A stretch of 19,716 nucleotides of DNA from an uncultured Faecalibacterium sp. (GTDB lineage: Bacteria > Bacillota > Clostridia > Oscillospirales > Ruminococcaceae), in NCBI GenBank assembly GCA_934525405.1, contig CAKSZF010000020.1, positions 1 through 19,716 of the forward strand, in the 5' to 3' direction. Position numbers and translations under genes: made by a program. The notes below the pieces were generated by a model that worked only from the letters and a program-made list of their open reading frames with translations, searched no databases and was not told the origin of the DNA. Below, one piece after another: positions 6,810-13,054 of this stretch. How positions within the stretch are numbered: the first letter of the stretch is position 1; the number at the start of each line of letters is the position of its first letter.

Positions 6810-7181
6810 TCAGCCCTCCCACAGCAGTTCCAGCATCTCCCGCAGCTCTTCCCTGCTCAGCCCGCAGGATGCGGACAGGCGGACGGCCTCGGTAAGATGT
6901 TCTTCAATCTTTTTCAGGTTTTCTTCCCGCAGCAGCTCGGTGTTTTTCGGGGCTACAAAAAAGCCCTTTGCCGGTACTGCGTAAAGAAAGCCCTCTTTTT
7001 CCAGTTCATCGTAGGCGCGCTTGGTAGTAATGACGCTGATGCGCAGATCCCGTGCCAGCCCCCGGATGGATGGCATGGCCTCGTCCGGCTGCAAAGCCCC
7101 GCTGATGATCTGCTGCTTGATCTGGTTGTAGATCTGGTCATAGATGGGCGCGCCGCTTTTGTTGTTGATAAACAGTTCCAT
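6810..7181 (-). CDS. GntR-family transcriptional regulator, YtrA subfamily
   Basis: 123 residues. The winged helix is at the N-terminus (PIYDQIYNQIKQQIISGAL, then SIRGLARDLRISVITTKRAYDELE). A short C-terminal tail of about 50 residues replaces the large effector domain, as in the YtrA subfamily. Such proteins repress their own operon, usually an ABC transporter, until an envelope-acting compound appears. It is the first gene of a four-gene operon and has AAAGGAG upstream of the ATG. A palindrome overlaps its -10 box, which fits autorepression. Confidence 0.9.
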   Translation of the reverse strand: MELFINNKSGAPIYDQIYNQIKQQIISGALQPDEAMPSIRGLARDLRISVITTKRAYDELEKEGFLYAVPAKGFFVAPKNTELLREENLKKIEEHLTEAVRLSASCGLSREELREMLELLWEG

Positions 7182-7210
7182 CGGCTGCTCCTTTGGTATT
7201 TGCGTTTCGT

Positions 7211-7233
7211 CTGTATATGTACAGTATATACAG
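7211..7233. promoter_or_regulatory. Candidate YtrA-type operator over the gntR promoter
   Basis: CTGTATAT and ATATACAG form perfect 8-bp arms around a 7-bp centre, covering the -10 box (7223-7228). A further related half-site (CAGTAGATACAG, 7231-7242) extends towards the -35. This fits dimeric GntR binding; the match to the YtrA consensus is from general knowledge, not a search. Confidence 0.6.
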
Positions 7234-7251
7234 TAGATACAGGTTTGTCAA
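7223..7251 (-). promoter_or_regulatory. Promoter of the gntR-ABC operon
   Basis: Minus strand TTGACA (7246-7251), 17-bp spacer, TATACT (7223-7228), about 40 bp before the ATG at 7181. Confidence 0.8.
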
Positions 7252-7261
7252 GAGGGTGCGC

Positions 7262-7300
7262 AAAAAAATACACCCGCCGCCCAAAATGGACAGCAGGTGT
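7262..7300 (-). terminator. Intrinsic terminator of dapL
   Basis: ACACCTGCTGTCC pairs with GGGCGGCGGGTGT (13 bp with several G-U pairs, loop ATTTT), followed on the minus strand by ATTTTTTT. It lies 15 bp past the dapL stop. Confidence 0.75.
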
Positions 7301-7314
7301 AATTTTTATAGGTT

Positions 7315-8502
7315 TTACAGTGCCTTGATAGCGGTCTTGATGCGCTCGGCGGCAAGCTTGGTCTTTTCCGCATCGCCGAAAGCGGTCAGGCGGAAGTAGC
7401 CCTCGCCGCACTCGCCGAAGCCCACGCCGGGGGTGCCCACCACGCCGCAGTTTTCCAGCAGCCAGTCGAAGAACTCCCAGCTCTTCATGTTGCCGGGGCA
7501 GCGCAGCCAGATGTAGGGGCTGTTCTTGCCGCCGCAGTACCACACGCCGCACTCGTCCAGTGCATCGGCGATCACCTTTGCGTTGCGGCGGTAGTAGTCC
7601 AGATTAGACTGGATCTCAGCCATGCCGCTCTCGGTGAACACGGCGGCAGCGGCGCGCTGCACCACATAGGGCACACCGTTGAACTTGGTGGTCTGGCGGC
7701 GCAGCCACAGCTTGTTGATGTTCATGCCCTCGCGCTCCAGCTCCTTGGGCACTACGGTGTAGCCGCAGCGGGTACCGGTAAAGCCTGCAATCTTGGAGAA
7801 GGAGCAGATCTCCACAGCGCACTCGCGTGCACCCTCGATCTCGAAGATGCTGCGGGCAAGCTCGCCCTCCGAGATAAAGCACTCGTAGGCGGCATCATAC
7901 AGAATGATGGCATCATTCTTGCGAGCGTAGTCCACCCATGCCTTCAGCTGTGCGCGGGTGTAGGCAGCGCCGGTGGGGTTGTTGGGGCTGCAAATATAGA
8001 TGATGTCTGCCTTCACGCTCTCGTCCGGCATGCCAAGGAAGCCATTTTCCTGCCCGGTGCGGCTGTAAATGATCTTGCGGCCATCGGTAACGTTATCATC
8101 CACATAGGTGGGGTACACGGGGTCCGGTACCAGCACGGTGTTGTCCACATCGAACAGACCCAGCAGGTTTGCAAGGTCGCTCTTTGCGCCGTCCGAGATA
8201 AAGATCTCGTCCTCGGCGATCTGGGTGCCGCGGCCGGCGTAGTAGCCCTGAATGGCCTGCTTGAGGAAGGGGTAGCCCTGCTCCGGGCCGTAGCCGTGGA
8301 AGCCCTCTTTGGTGCCCATCTCCTCGGCAGCGTCGCGCATGGCCTGCACCACGCACTTTGCCAGCGGCTGGGTCACATCGCCGATGCCCAGACGGATGAT
8401 CTCCTTTTCCGGGTGTGCTTCCTGATATGCAGCCACCTTGTGGGCAATGTCCACGAACAGGTAGCTGGCCTTCAGCTCGTTGTAATGCTTGTTCATCTTC
8501 AT
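7315..8502 (-). CDS. dapL: LL-diaminopimelate aminotransferase
   Basis: 395 residues from the ATG at 8502. It converts tetrahydrodipicolinate directly to LL-diaminopimelate using glutamate, bypassing acylated intermediates of lysine and peptidoglycan precursor synthesis. The class I aminotransferase features are SPNNPTG (172-178), DAAYE (203-207) and SFSKIAGFTGTRCG with the PLP-binding Lys237. The N-terminal NKHYNELKASYLF and LGIGDVTQPL are typical of DapL. The frame is open further upstream, but that part translates the palindromic repeat at 8533-8675; GAGGG before 8502 supports the shorter form. It follows dapF, whose product acts on the DapL product, so the two probably form one unit. Confidence 0.92.
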   Translation of the reverse strand: MKMNKHYNELKASYLFVDIAHKVAAYQEAHPEKEIIRLGIGDVTQPLAKCVVQAMRDAAEEMGTKEGFHGYGPEQGYPFLKQAIQGYYAGRGTQIAEDEIFISDGAKSDLANLLGLFDVDNTVLVPDPVYPTYVDDNVTDGRKIIYSRTGQENGFLGMPDESVKADIIYICSPNNPTGAAYTRAQLKAWVDYARKNDAIILYDAAYECFISEGELARSIFEIEGARECAVEICSFSKIAGFTGTRCGYTVVPKELEREGMNINKLWLRRQTTKFNGVPYVVQRAAAAVFTESGMAEIQSNLDYYRRNAKVIADALDECGVWYCGGKNSPYIWLRCPGNMKSWEFFDWLLENCGVVGTPGVGFGECGEGYFRLTAFGDAEKTKLAAERIKTAIKAL

Positions 8503-8532
8503 GATACTTTCCCTCGCTTCTTTTATTGGTGC

Positions 8533-8675
8533 AACCCTCTCAGTCATCTCGCATTCGCTCGATGCCAGCTCCCCCGAGAGGGGGAGCTTTTTCGCTTTGA
8601 AGGGAAACTTTTCCTTTTGATGCAGAAAAGCTCGTCCTTCGGGAGAGCTGTCGCCGTCAGGCGACTGAGAGGGTT
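8533..8675. repeat. Palindromic miniature repeat between dapF and dapL
   Basis: 13-bp terminal inverted repeats (AACCCTCTCAGTC and GACTGAGAGGGTT) bound a 143-bp element. Internal palindromes include AGCTCCCCC-GAGA-GGGGGAGCT (8567-8588) and GTCGCC-GTCA-GGCGAC near the right end. It has no coding capacity and resembles a MITE or REP-like element; I recall similar sequences scattered in Faecalibacterium, which is memory rather than a search. It sits inside the dapF-dapL transcript, so it may affect mRNA stability or processing. No clear target-site duplication is visible. Confidence 0.75.
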
Positions 8676-8680
8676 CTTAT

Positions 8681-9520
8681 TTAAACTTCGGTCGTGCCCT
8701 CGCACACAGTCTCGGCAGCGCCGGTCATCAGCAGCTGCTTGCCGGGCAGCACCCGGATGGTCAACTCGCCGCCGCGCAGCTGCACATGGACATCCTCTCC
8801 GGCGGGGCAGATGCCCAGCTCGGTCAGGGCTGCCACGGTGGCACAGGTGCCGGTACCGCAGGCCCATGTCTCGCCGCTGCCGCGCTCCCACACACGCATC
8901 TTCAGGTGGGTGGCATCCACCACCTGCACAAACTCGGTGTTGATGCGCTCCGGGAAGTTTTCGTGGTGCTCAAAGCCCGGGCCAATCTGCTCCAGCTTCA
9001 GGCTGTCCACATCCGGCACAATGGTCACGCAGTGGGGGTTGCCCACGCTGATGCAGGTCACCCGCCACAGGTTTTCTTCCACCTGCAGGGGCAGGTCTAC
9101 CAGCGGCCCTTCGCCCATGTTCACAGCGGGCAGCGCCGCCGCCATGGTGGTGTAAGCACCCATTTCCACCTGCCACAGCCCCTCGCCCATGCGGGCAACG
9201 GTCTTTAAGCCGCTCAGGGTGTCGATGGCAAGCTTCGGCTTTGCCGTGCCGTGAGTATACAGCCACTCGGCTACGCAGCGGATGCCGTTGCCGCACATCT
9301 TGCCCTCGCTGCCGTCCGCATTGAAGATGCGCATCATGGCGTCTGCCCCGGCTGTGACCGGTGCGCAGATGCAGATGATGCCGTCCGCGCCGATGGAAAA
9401 GTGCCGCCGGGACAAGCGCTCTGAAAGCGCCGCAATCTCCTCCGGCACACCGGAGGTGCGGCAGTCCAGATAGATATAATCGTTGGCGCAGCCCTGCATT
9501 TTGGTGAATGAAAGCTTCAT
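8681..9520 (-). CDS. dapF: Diaminopimelate epimerase
   Basis: 279 residues, the usual length. It interconverts LL- and meso-diaminopimelate, giving the precursor for lysine and for the peptidoglycan cross-link. Both catalytic cysteines are visible, Cys76 in MCGNGIRC and Cys221 in ACGTGTC, as is the substrate loop FNADGSEGK just before Cys76. AAGGAGC is 7 nt before the ATG. It heads the dapF-dapL pair, with the palindromic repeat at 8533-8675 between them, and is transcribed divergently from acpP. Confidence 0.95.
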   Translation of the reverse strand: MKLSFTKMQGCANDYIYLDCRTSGVPEEIAALSERLSRRHFSIGADGIICICAPVTAGADAMMRIFNADGSEGKMCGNGIRCVAEWLYTHGTAKPKLAIDTLSGLKTVARMGEGLWQVEMGAYTTMAAALPAVNMGEGPLVDLPLQVEENLWRVTCISVGNPHCVTIVPDVDSLKLEQIGPGFEHHENFPERINTEFVQVVDATHLKMRVWERGSGETWACGTGTCATVAALTELGICPAGEDVHVQLRGGELTIRVLPGKQLLMTGAAETVCEGTTEV

Positions 9521-9539
9521 GCTTATCGCTCCTTATAAA

Positions 9540-9557
9540 AGGGACTGGTCAGTCCCT
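9540..9557. promoter_or_regulatory. Perfect palindrome in the dapF leader
   Basis: AGGGACTG-GT-CAGTCCCT, 8-bp arms with a 2-bp centre, lies just upstream of the dapF ribosome-binding site and downstream of the predicted start of transcription. It could be an operator or an RNA hairpin near the start region. No known lysine riboswitch is seen. Confidence 0.4.
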
Positions 9558-9576
9558 GTAAACTCATTACTTTATA

Positions 9577-9605
9577 ATGATAAAAAAACCGGCACGAGAT
9601 GTCAA
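9577..9605 (-). promoter_or_regulatory. Promoter of dapF
   Basis: Minus strand TTGACA (9600-9605), 17-bp spacer, TATCAT (9577-9582). Transcription would begin near 9570. Confidence 0.7.
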
Positions 9606-9655
9606 GGGAAAAAGCAGCTTTCAGACAATTTTCTTCAGTTGCTGCAAAACAGGGC

Positions 9656-9684
9656 TTGACAATACGCACTGCATGGGATATAAA
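9656..9684 (+). promoter_or_regulatory. Promoter of acpP
   Basis: TTGACA (9656-9661), 17-bp spacer, TATAAA (9679-9684), giving a leader of about 105 nt to the ATG at 9797. It is 50 bp from the divergent dapF promoter. Confidence 0.75.
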
Positions 9685-9796
9685 AAAAGAGAGCGCTTTG
9701 TACAGCAGGCAAGGCTGTGCCGGATACCGGAGGCTTTTCCGGGGCACGGCGGGCTGTACACGTATGCAATACAACTGCAAAAAGGAGACCACAGGA

Positions 9797-10033
9797 ATGG
9801 ATACTTTTGAGAAAATCCGTGCATTGCTGGCTGAGCAGCTGGACGTTGACCCGGCAAAGATCACGCTGGAAAGCGATATCATGAGCGATTTCGAGGCAGA
9901 CAGTCTGGATATCGTGGACATGGTAATGACGCTGGAGGACGAGTTTGGCATCGAGGTGCCGGACGACGCCATCGAGTCCCTGCGCACCGTAGGCGATGTG
10001 GTAAACTTTGTGGACAGCCACGCGCAGAACTGA
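9797..10033 (+). CDS. acpP: Acyl carrier protein
   Basis: 78 residues, acidic, beginning MDTFEKIRALLAEQLDVDP. Ser36 in the DSL motif (FEADSLDIVDMV) is the phosphopantetheine attachment site, and the downstream EFGIEVPDDAIESLRTVGDVV is typical. It carries acyl chains in fatty-acid synthesis. The frame is open further upstream, but the ATG at 9797 has AAAGGAG 9 nt before it and gives the normal family length. No fatty-acid synthesis genes lie beside it here. Confidence 0.95.
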   Translation: MDTFEKIRALLAEQLDVDPAKITLESDIMSDFEADSLDIVDMVMTLEDEFGIEVPDDAIESLRTVGDVVNFVDSHAQN

Positions 10034-10044
10034 TTCTTTTAGGC

Positions 10045-10100
10045 AAAAGCCCCGCCTTTGCAGTGCGGCACACGGCCGTGCAGGCAGACGGGGCTTTATT
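10045..10100 (+). terminator. Terminator after acpP
   Basis: AAAGCCCCG pairs with CGGGGCTTT, enclosing a branched GC-rich loop with further pairing (GCCTTTGCA/TGCAGGC), followed by ATTAT. The T-run is weak, so some readthrough into proS is possible. Confidence 0.65.
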
Positions 10101-10156
10101 ATGGTTCGTGCGGAACGCACAGCGTTTGGCGCACGGCCTTGGGAGGATATAACAAA

Positions 10157-11596
10157 ATGGCAAAAGACAACAAGAAGCTCGTGCAGGCGATCACCAGCCA
10201 GGAAGAAAACTTTGCACAGTGGTACACCGACATCTGCGTAAAGGCAGAGCTGGTGGAGTATTCCAGTGTGAAGGGCTTTATCATCCTGCGCCCCTATGGT
10301 CAGGCCATCTGGGAGCTGATTCAGAAGGACTTGGATGCCCGGTTCAAGGCTACCGGCCATGAGAATGTGGCTATGCCGGTGCTGATCCCGGAGAGCCTGC
10401 TGCAGAAGGAAGGCGAGCTCGTCAATGGCTTCGCGCCGGAGGTGGCGTGGGTCACGATGGGCGGCTCCGACAAGCTGGAAGAGCGTCTGGCAGTGCGTCC
10501 CACCAGCGAGACCATGTTCTGCGACCACTGGTCCCGCGTGCTGCACAGCTACCGCGAGCTTCCCATGAAGTACAACCAGTGGTGCAGCGTGGTGCGCTGG
10601 GAAAAGACCACCCGTCCCTTCCTGCGCAGCCGCGAGTTCTGGTGGCAGGAGGGTCACACCATCCACGAGACCGCTGCCGAGGCCGAGGCTGAGACCCAGC
10701 AGCAGCTGAACTGCTACGCAGACACCTGCGAGCAGGATCTGGCGATCCCCGTGGTGAAGGGCCGCAAGACCGACAAGGAAAAGTTTGCCGGTGCCGAAGC
10801 CACCTACACTATCGAGGCCATGATGAAGGACGGCAAGGCACTGCAGAGCGGTACCAGCCACTACTTTGGCGACAAGTTCAGCAAGGCTTACGATGTCACT
10901 TTTACCGGCCGTGACAACCAGCTGCATCATCCGTTCCAGACCAGCTGGGGCGTTTCCACCCGTCTGGTGGGTGCTATCATCATGACCCACGGCGATGACG
11001 ACGGCCTGATCCTGCCCCCGGCCATTGCCCCCATTCAGGTCGTGGTGGTACCCATTGCCGCCCACAAGCCCGGCGTCTCCGAGAAGGCTGCCGAGCTGGC
11101 AGAGAAGATCAGCAAGTACGCCCGCGTGAAGCTGGACGACAGCGACAACGCTCCCGGCTGGAAGTTTGCCCAGTGGGAGATGAAGGGCGTGCCCCTGCGC
11201 CTTGAGATCGGCCCCAAGGATCTGGAAAAGAACCAGTGCGTTCTGGTGCGCCGCGACACCCGCGAGAAGGTCTTTGTAAGTCTGGACGAGCTGGAGACCG
11301 CCATCCCCGCCCAGCTGGAAGCTCTGCGCAAGGATCTGTACCAGCGTGCGCTGGAAAACCGCGAAAAGCGCACCTGGGCTGCCACCACCATGGACGAGGT
11401 GAAGGAGCTGGCAAAAGCCAACACCGGCTACATCAAGACCATGTGGTGCGGCGACCTGGCCTGCGAGATGAAGATGAAGGAAGAGGCCGGACTTTCCAGC
11501 CGCTGCATGCCCTTCGAGCAGGAGCAGCTGAGCGATGTGTGCCCCTGCTGCGGCAAGCCCGCCAAGGCAATGGTCTACTGGGGCGTTGCTTACTAA
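10157..11596 (+). CDS. proS: Prolyl-tRNA synthetase, archaeal/eukaryote-type
   Basis: 479 residues. It charges tRNA-Pro with proline. This is the short class II form without the bacterial editing insertion: RPTSE (114-118), the motif 2 region [22 protein letters not shown] (about 147-168), an anticodon-binding domain, and a C-terminal extension with a cysteine cluster ([10 protein letters not shown]) that probably binds zinc, ending in a terminal tyrosine (VYWGVAY). GGGAGG is about 10 nt upstream of the ATG; longer frames start inside the acpP terminator. I see no clear promoter between 10100 and 10157, so it may depend partly on readthrough from acpP. Confidence 0.93.
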   Translation: MAKDNKKLVQAITSQEENFAQWYTDICVKAELVEYSSVKGFIILRPYGQAIWELIQKDLDARFKATGHENVAMPVLIPESLLQKEGELVNGFAPEVAWVTMGGSDKLEERLAVRPTSETMFCDHWSRVLHSYRELPMKYNQWCSVVRWEKTTRPFLRSREFWWQEGHTIHETAAEAEAETQQQLNCYADTCEQDLAIPVVKGRKTDKEKFAGAEATYTIEAMMKDGKALQSGTSHYFGDKFSKAYDVTFTGRDNQLHHPFQTSWGVSTRLVGAIIMTHGDDDGLILPPAIAPIQVVVVPIAAHKPGVSEKAAELAEKISKYARVKLDDSDNAPGWKFAQWEMKGVPLRLEIGPKDLEKNQCVLVRRDTREKVFVSLDELETAIPAQLEALRKDLYQRALENREKRTWAATTMDEVKELAKANTGYIKTMWCGDLACEMKMKEEAGLSSRCMPFEQEQLSDVCPCCGKPAKAMVYWGVAY

Positions 11597-11620
11597 GCAT
11601 TTGCCTTTCTAACCCGATAC

Positions 11621-11656
11621 AAAACCCCCGGAGCACGAAAACGCTCCGGGGGTTTT
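11621..11656 (+). terminator. Intrinsic terminator of proS
   Basis: AAAACCCCCGGAGC (11621-11634) and GCTCCGGGGGTTTT (11643-11656) form a perfect 14-bp stem with an 8-nt loop, 24 bp past the proS stop. Confidence 0.9.
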
Positions 11657-11658
11657 AC

Positions 11659-11687
11659 TTATCATTTGTCGAATTATATGCTATTAT
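11659..11687 (+). promoter_or_regulatory. Predicted promoter of the small peptide gene
   Basis: TTATCA (11659-11664), a 17-bp spacer and an extended -10 element TGCTATTAT (hexamer 11682-11687), directly after the proS terminator. A hairpin TTGCTGC-TTCA-GCAGCAA (11692-11709) would form the extreme 5' end of the RNA. Confidence 0.5.
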
Positions 11688-11741
11688 AGAATTGCTGCTT
11701 CAGCAGCAAGGCACTGCACATAACGGCAGGCGGTTCGGCCC

Positions 11742-11759
11742 CACTTCCGAAAGGAGGTG
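11742..11759 (+). promoter_or_regulatory. Hairpin sequestering the small-peptide ribosome-binding site
   Basis: CACTTCC-GAAA-GGAGGTG forms a 7-bp stem (one G-U) closed by a GNRA tetraloop. Its 3' arm is the near-perfect Shine-Dalgarno sequence, 6 nt before the ATG at 11766. Translation would need the stem to open, as in several type I toxin mRNAs. Confidence 0.55.
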
Positions 11760-11765
11760 AAGCTT

Positions 11766-11849
11766 ATGCCTATTACTTTGACGTTCCATATCTTCGGATT
11801 GGTATTTACCATCAAGGTAAAAAGCGAGAACCGCCACCCTGGCCGGTGA
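11766..11849 (+). CDS. Small hydrophobic peptide (27 aa), putative type I toxin-like
   Basis: 27 codons from the ATG at 11766 to TGA at 11847-11849. The first 16 residues are hydrophobic (MPITLTFHIFGLVFTI), followed by a basic polar tail (KVKSENRHPGR). The Shine-Dalgarno AAAGGAGGTG is nearly fully complementary to 16S rRNA but lies in the hairpin at 11742-11759. The last codons lie in an inverted repeat. A convergent promoter and a terminator on the minus strand predict an antisense RNA over the 3' part. These features together resemble type I toxin-antitoxin loci such as bsrG/SR4; the sequence itself is not a family I can name. A leader peptide is an alternative, but no gene follows in this orientation. 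Confidence 0.5.
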   Translation: MPITLTFHIFGLVFTIKVKSENRHPGR

Positions 11850-11911
11850 CGGTTCTTAGTTTCTAAGACGGTTCATCAAAAGGGCTGACCGCTTGTCGCA
11901 GTGCCTTTTCT
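11819..11911 (-). ncRNA. Predicted antisense RNA overlapping the small peptide gene
   Basis: From the consensus promoter at 11918-11946 transcription would start near 11911. It would end at a hairpin (GAACCG..CACC with GGTG..CGGTTC, 11828-11855, one mismatch) followed on the minus strand by TCGCTTTTT (11819-11823). The RNA of about 93 nt would be fully complementary to the last 31 nt of the peptide gene and to its 3' untranslated region. Ends are estimates from promoter and terminator positions; no reading frame of note is on it. Confidence 0.5.
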
Positions 11912-11917
11912 ATTTAC

Positions 11918-11946
11918 AGTATACCCGCTTTTGATGGTTCTGTCAA
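11918..11946 (-). promoter_or_regulatory. Consensus promoter of the predicted antisense RNA
   Basis: Minus strand TTGACA (11941-11946), 17-bp spacer, TATACT (11918-11923): among the best promoter matches in the window, yet no protein gene lies downstream in this orientation before proS, which is on the other strand. Confidence 0.7.
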
Positions 11947-11947
11947 G

Positions 11948-11977
11948 AGCACGCCGTTTCGTTTCTGCGTGCTTTTT
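11948..11977 (+). terminator. Plus-strand terminator of the small peptide transcript
   Basis: AGCACGC (11948-11954) and GCGTGCT (11967-11973) with a 12-nt loop, followed by TTTT. The T-run is only on the plus side, so it fits an RNA from the promoter at 11659-11687. It overlaps the stop codon of the opposite gene. Confidence 0.5.
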
Positions 11978-12857
11978 ACCGTTCAAAGGTGGTGCTGAGG
12001 GTGGTCTGCCAGCTTTCGCCGGGGGCAAGGCAGGCGGCTGCGGCGCGCTGTTCCCAGTCCTGCGGGTCAGTGGCAGCAGCGGGCAGGCTGTGCCACGGCT
12101 CGATGCACACAAACCGTACCGGCTTTGCGGGAGCCGACCAAATGAGCGAATAGGGGTAGCCCTCCACCTTGCAGGTGATATTGCGTCCGGTGTCCTTCTC
12201 GCAGATGCCGATGGTGCCAGTGCGCAGACCTGCCATGCAGAAGCTGTCGTTGGCAAACAGGTCATCGGTCAGCTGGATAGCCTGCTGGTTCTTCCACTGG
12301 TAATAACTCTTGCCGCTCAGCAAGCCGTTGGGGCGGGCATCGAGGATGACCGGGCTTTCCGGCCGGTCAAAACGGAACTCGTAGTCGGTGGTGGTGTGCT
12401 TTTCATCGAACGGCACATTGAACGCCGGATGAAAACCAACGCCAAAGCGCAGCTCCTCCGTACCGGGGTTCGTCACCTGCAGGGTATGGTGCACGGTCTT
12501 GCCCTCCAGACTGAAGGTGCTGGTAAGCACAAAATCATAAGGAAAACGCTCTGCCTTGATGGCATCGTCCGCCCGCAGCTCCAGCTGAATGGTATCCCCT
12601 TCTGCCCGCAGCAGAGTGTGCTCCAGATCCCGGGCAAAGCCGTGCTGGCCGCCCTTCCATGTTTTGCCCTTAGCTGCAAAGGTGCCGTCCACCAGCTTGC
12701 CCGTCCACGGGAACAGGATGGGTGCATGGCGCTTCCAGATGGCGGGGTCAGCCTGCCAGAGCATCTCTTCGCCTACGGCATTCTTCAGGCTGACGGCCTC
12801 TGCACCGTGGGTGTCCACGGTCAAGGTCAGGAATTCGTTGTGAATGGTTGCCTGCAT
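11976..12857 (-). CDS. Aldose 1-epimerase family protein (LacX-like)
   Basis: 293 residues of the galactose-mutarotase fold. These enzymes interconvert alpha and beta anomers of sugars in the cytoplasm. The HGFAR block (72-76, His72), GFHPAFN (141-147, His143) and CIEPWHSLP (251-259, Glu253 as likely general base) are the expected active-site segments, and the KGGQHGFARDLEH context matches LacX-like members. No signal peptide. The ATG at 12857 follows AAAGGAG by about 8 nt; upstream codons in frame have no such site. A TATACT at 12906-12911 may be its -10, but the matching -35 is poor. It stands alone, so its sugar is unknown. Confidence 0.85.
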   Translation of the reverse strand: MQATIHNEFLTLTVDTHGAEAVSLKNAVGEEMLWQADPAIWKRHAPILFPWTGKLVDGTFAAKGKTWKGGQHGFARDLEHTLLRAEGDTIQLELRADDAIKAERFPYDFVLTSTFSLEGKTVHHTLQVTNPGTEELRFGVGFHPAFNVPFDEKHTTTDYEFRFDRPESPVILDARPNGLLSGKSYYQWKNQQAIQLTDDLFANDSFCMAGLRTGTIGICEKDTGRNITCKVEGYPYSLIWSAPAKPVRFVCIEPWHSLPAAATDPQDWEQRAAAACLAPGESWQTTLSTTFER

Positions 12858-12988
12858 TTTCAGTATCTCCTTTGTCCTTCTTATTTTCCGGGGCCTGCTG
12901 TTTCCAGTATACTCCCCTGTGTGCCAAAAATAAAGCCCCTTCCCATGCTTGCACAAATCGTCACTGGGCAAAAGCCTTCACCCCTTGG

Positions 12989-13018
12989 GGACAGATTTCC
13001 CCCCGGCCGGGGGAAGTC
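12989..13018. terminator. GC-rich hairpin downstream of the histidine kinase gene
   Basis: TTCCCCC-GGCC-GGGGGAA lies about 40 bp past the kinase stop at 13055. T-runs are weak on both strands, so it is at best a partial terminator. Confidence 0.3.
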
Positions 13019-13054
13019 TTTATTCGGAAGCACGATTTCCATGCTCTGCTTGCT

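Noticed and set aside
9521..9570. Lysine riboswitch ahead of dapF
   Set aside because: The leader is about 50 nt, far too short for the lysine aptamer.
11635..11760. Continuation of proS or a second C-terminal frame past its stop
   Set aside because: The proS protein ends in the expected terminal tyrosine and a strong terminator follows at once.
11850..11975. CRISPR-like or short-repeat array near GACGGTTC and CATCAAAAG repeats
   Set aside because: Only two copies of each short motif, one pair inverted, with no regular spacing; they fit RNA hairpins better.
12930..13030. Further copy of a miniature repeat downstream of the kinase gene
   Set aside because: One GC-rich hairpin and CCCCTTGGGG are visible, but no terminal inverted repeats matching the element at 8533-8675.
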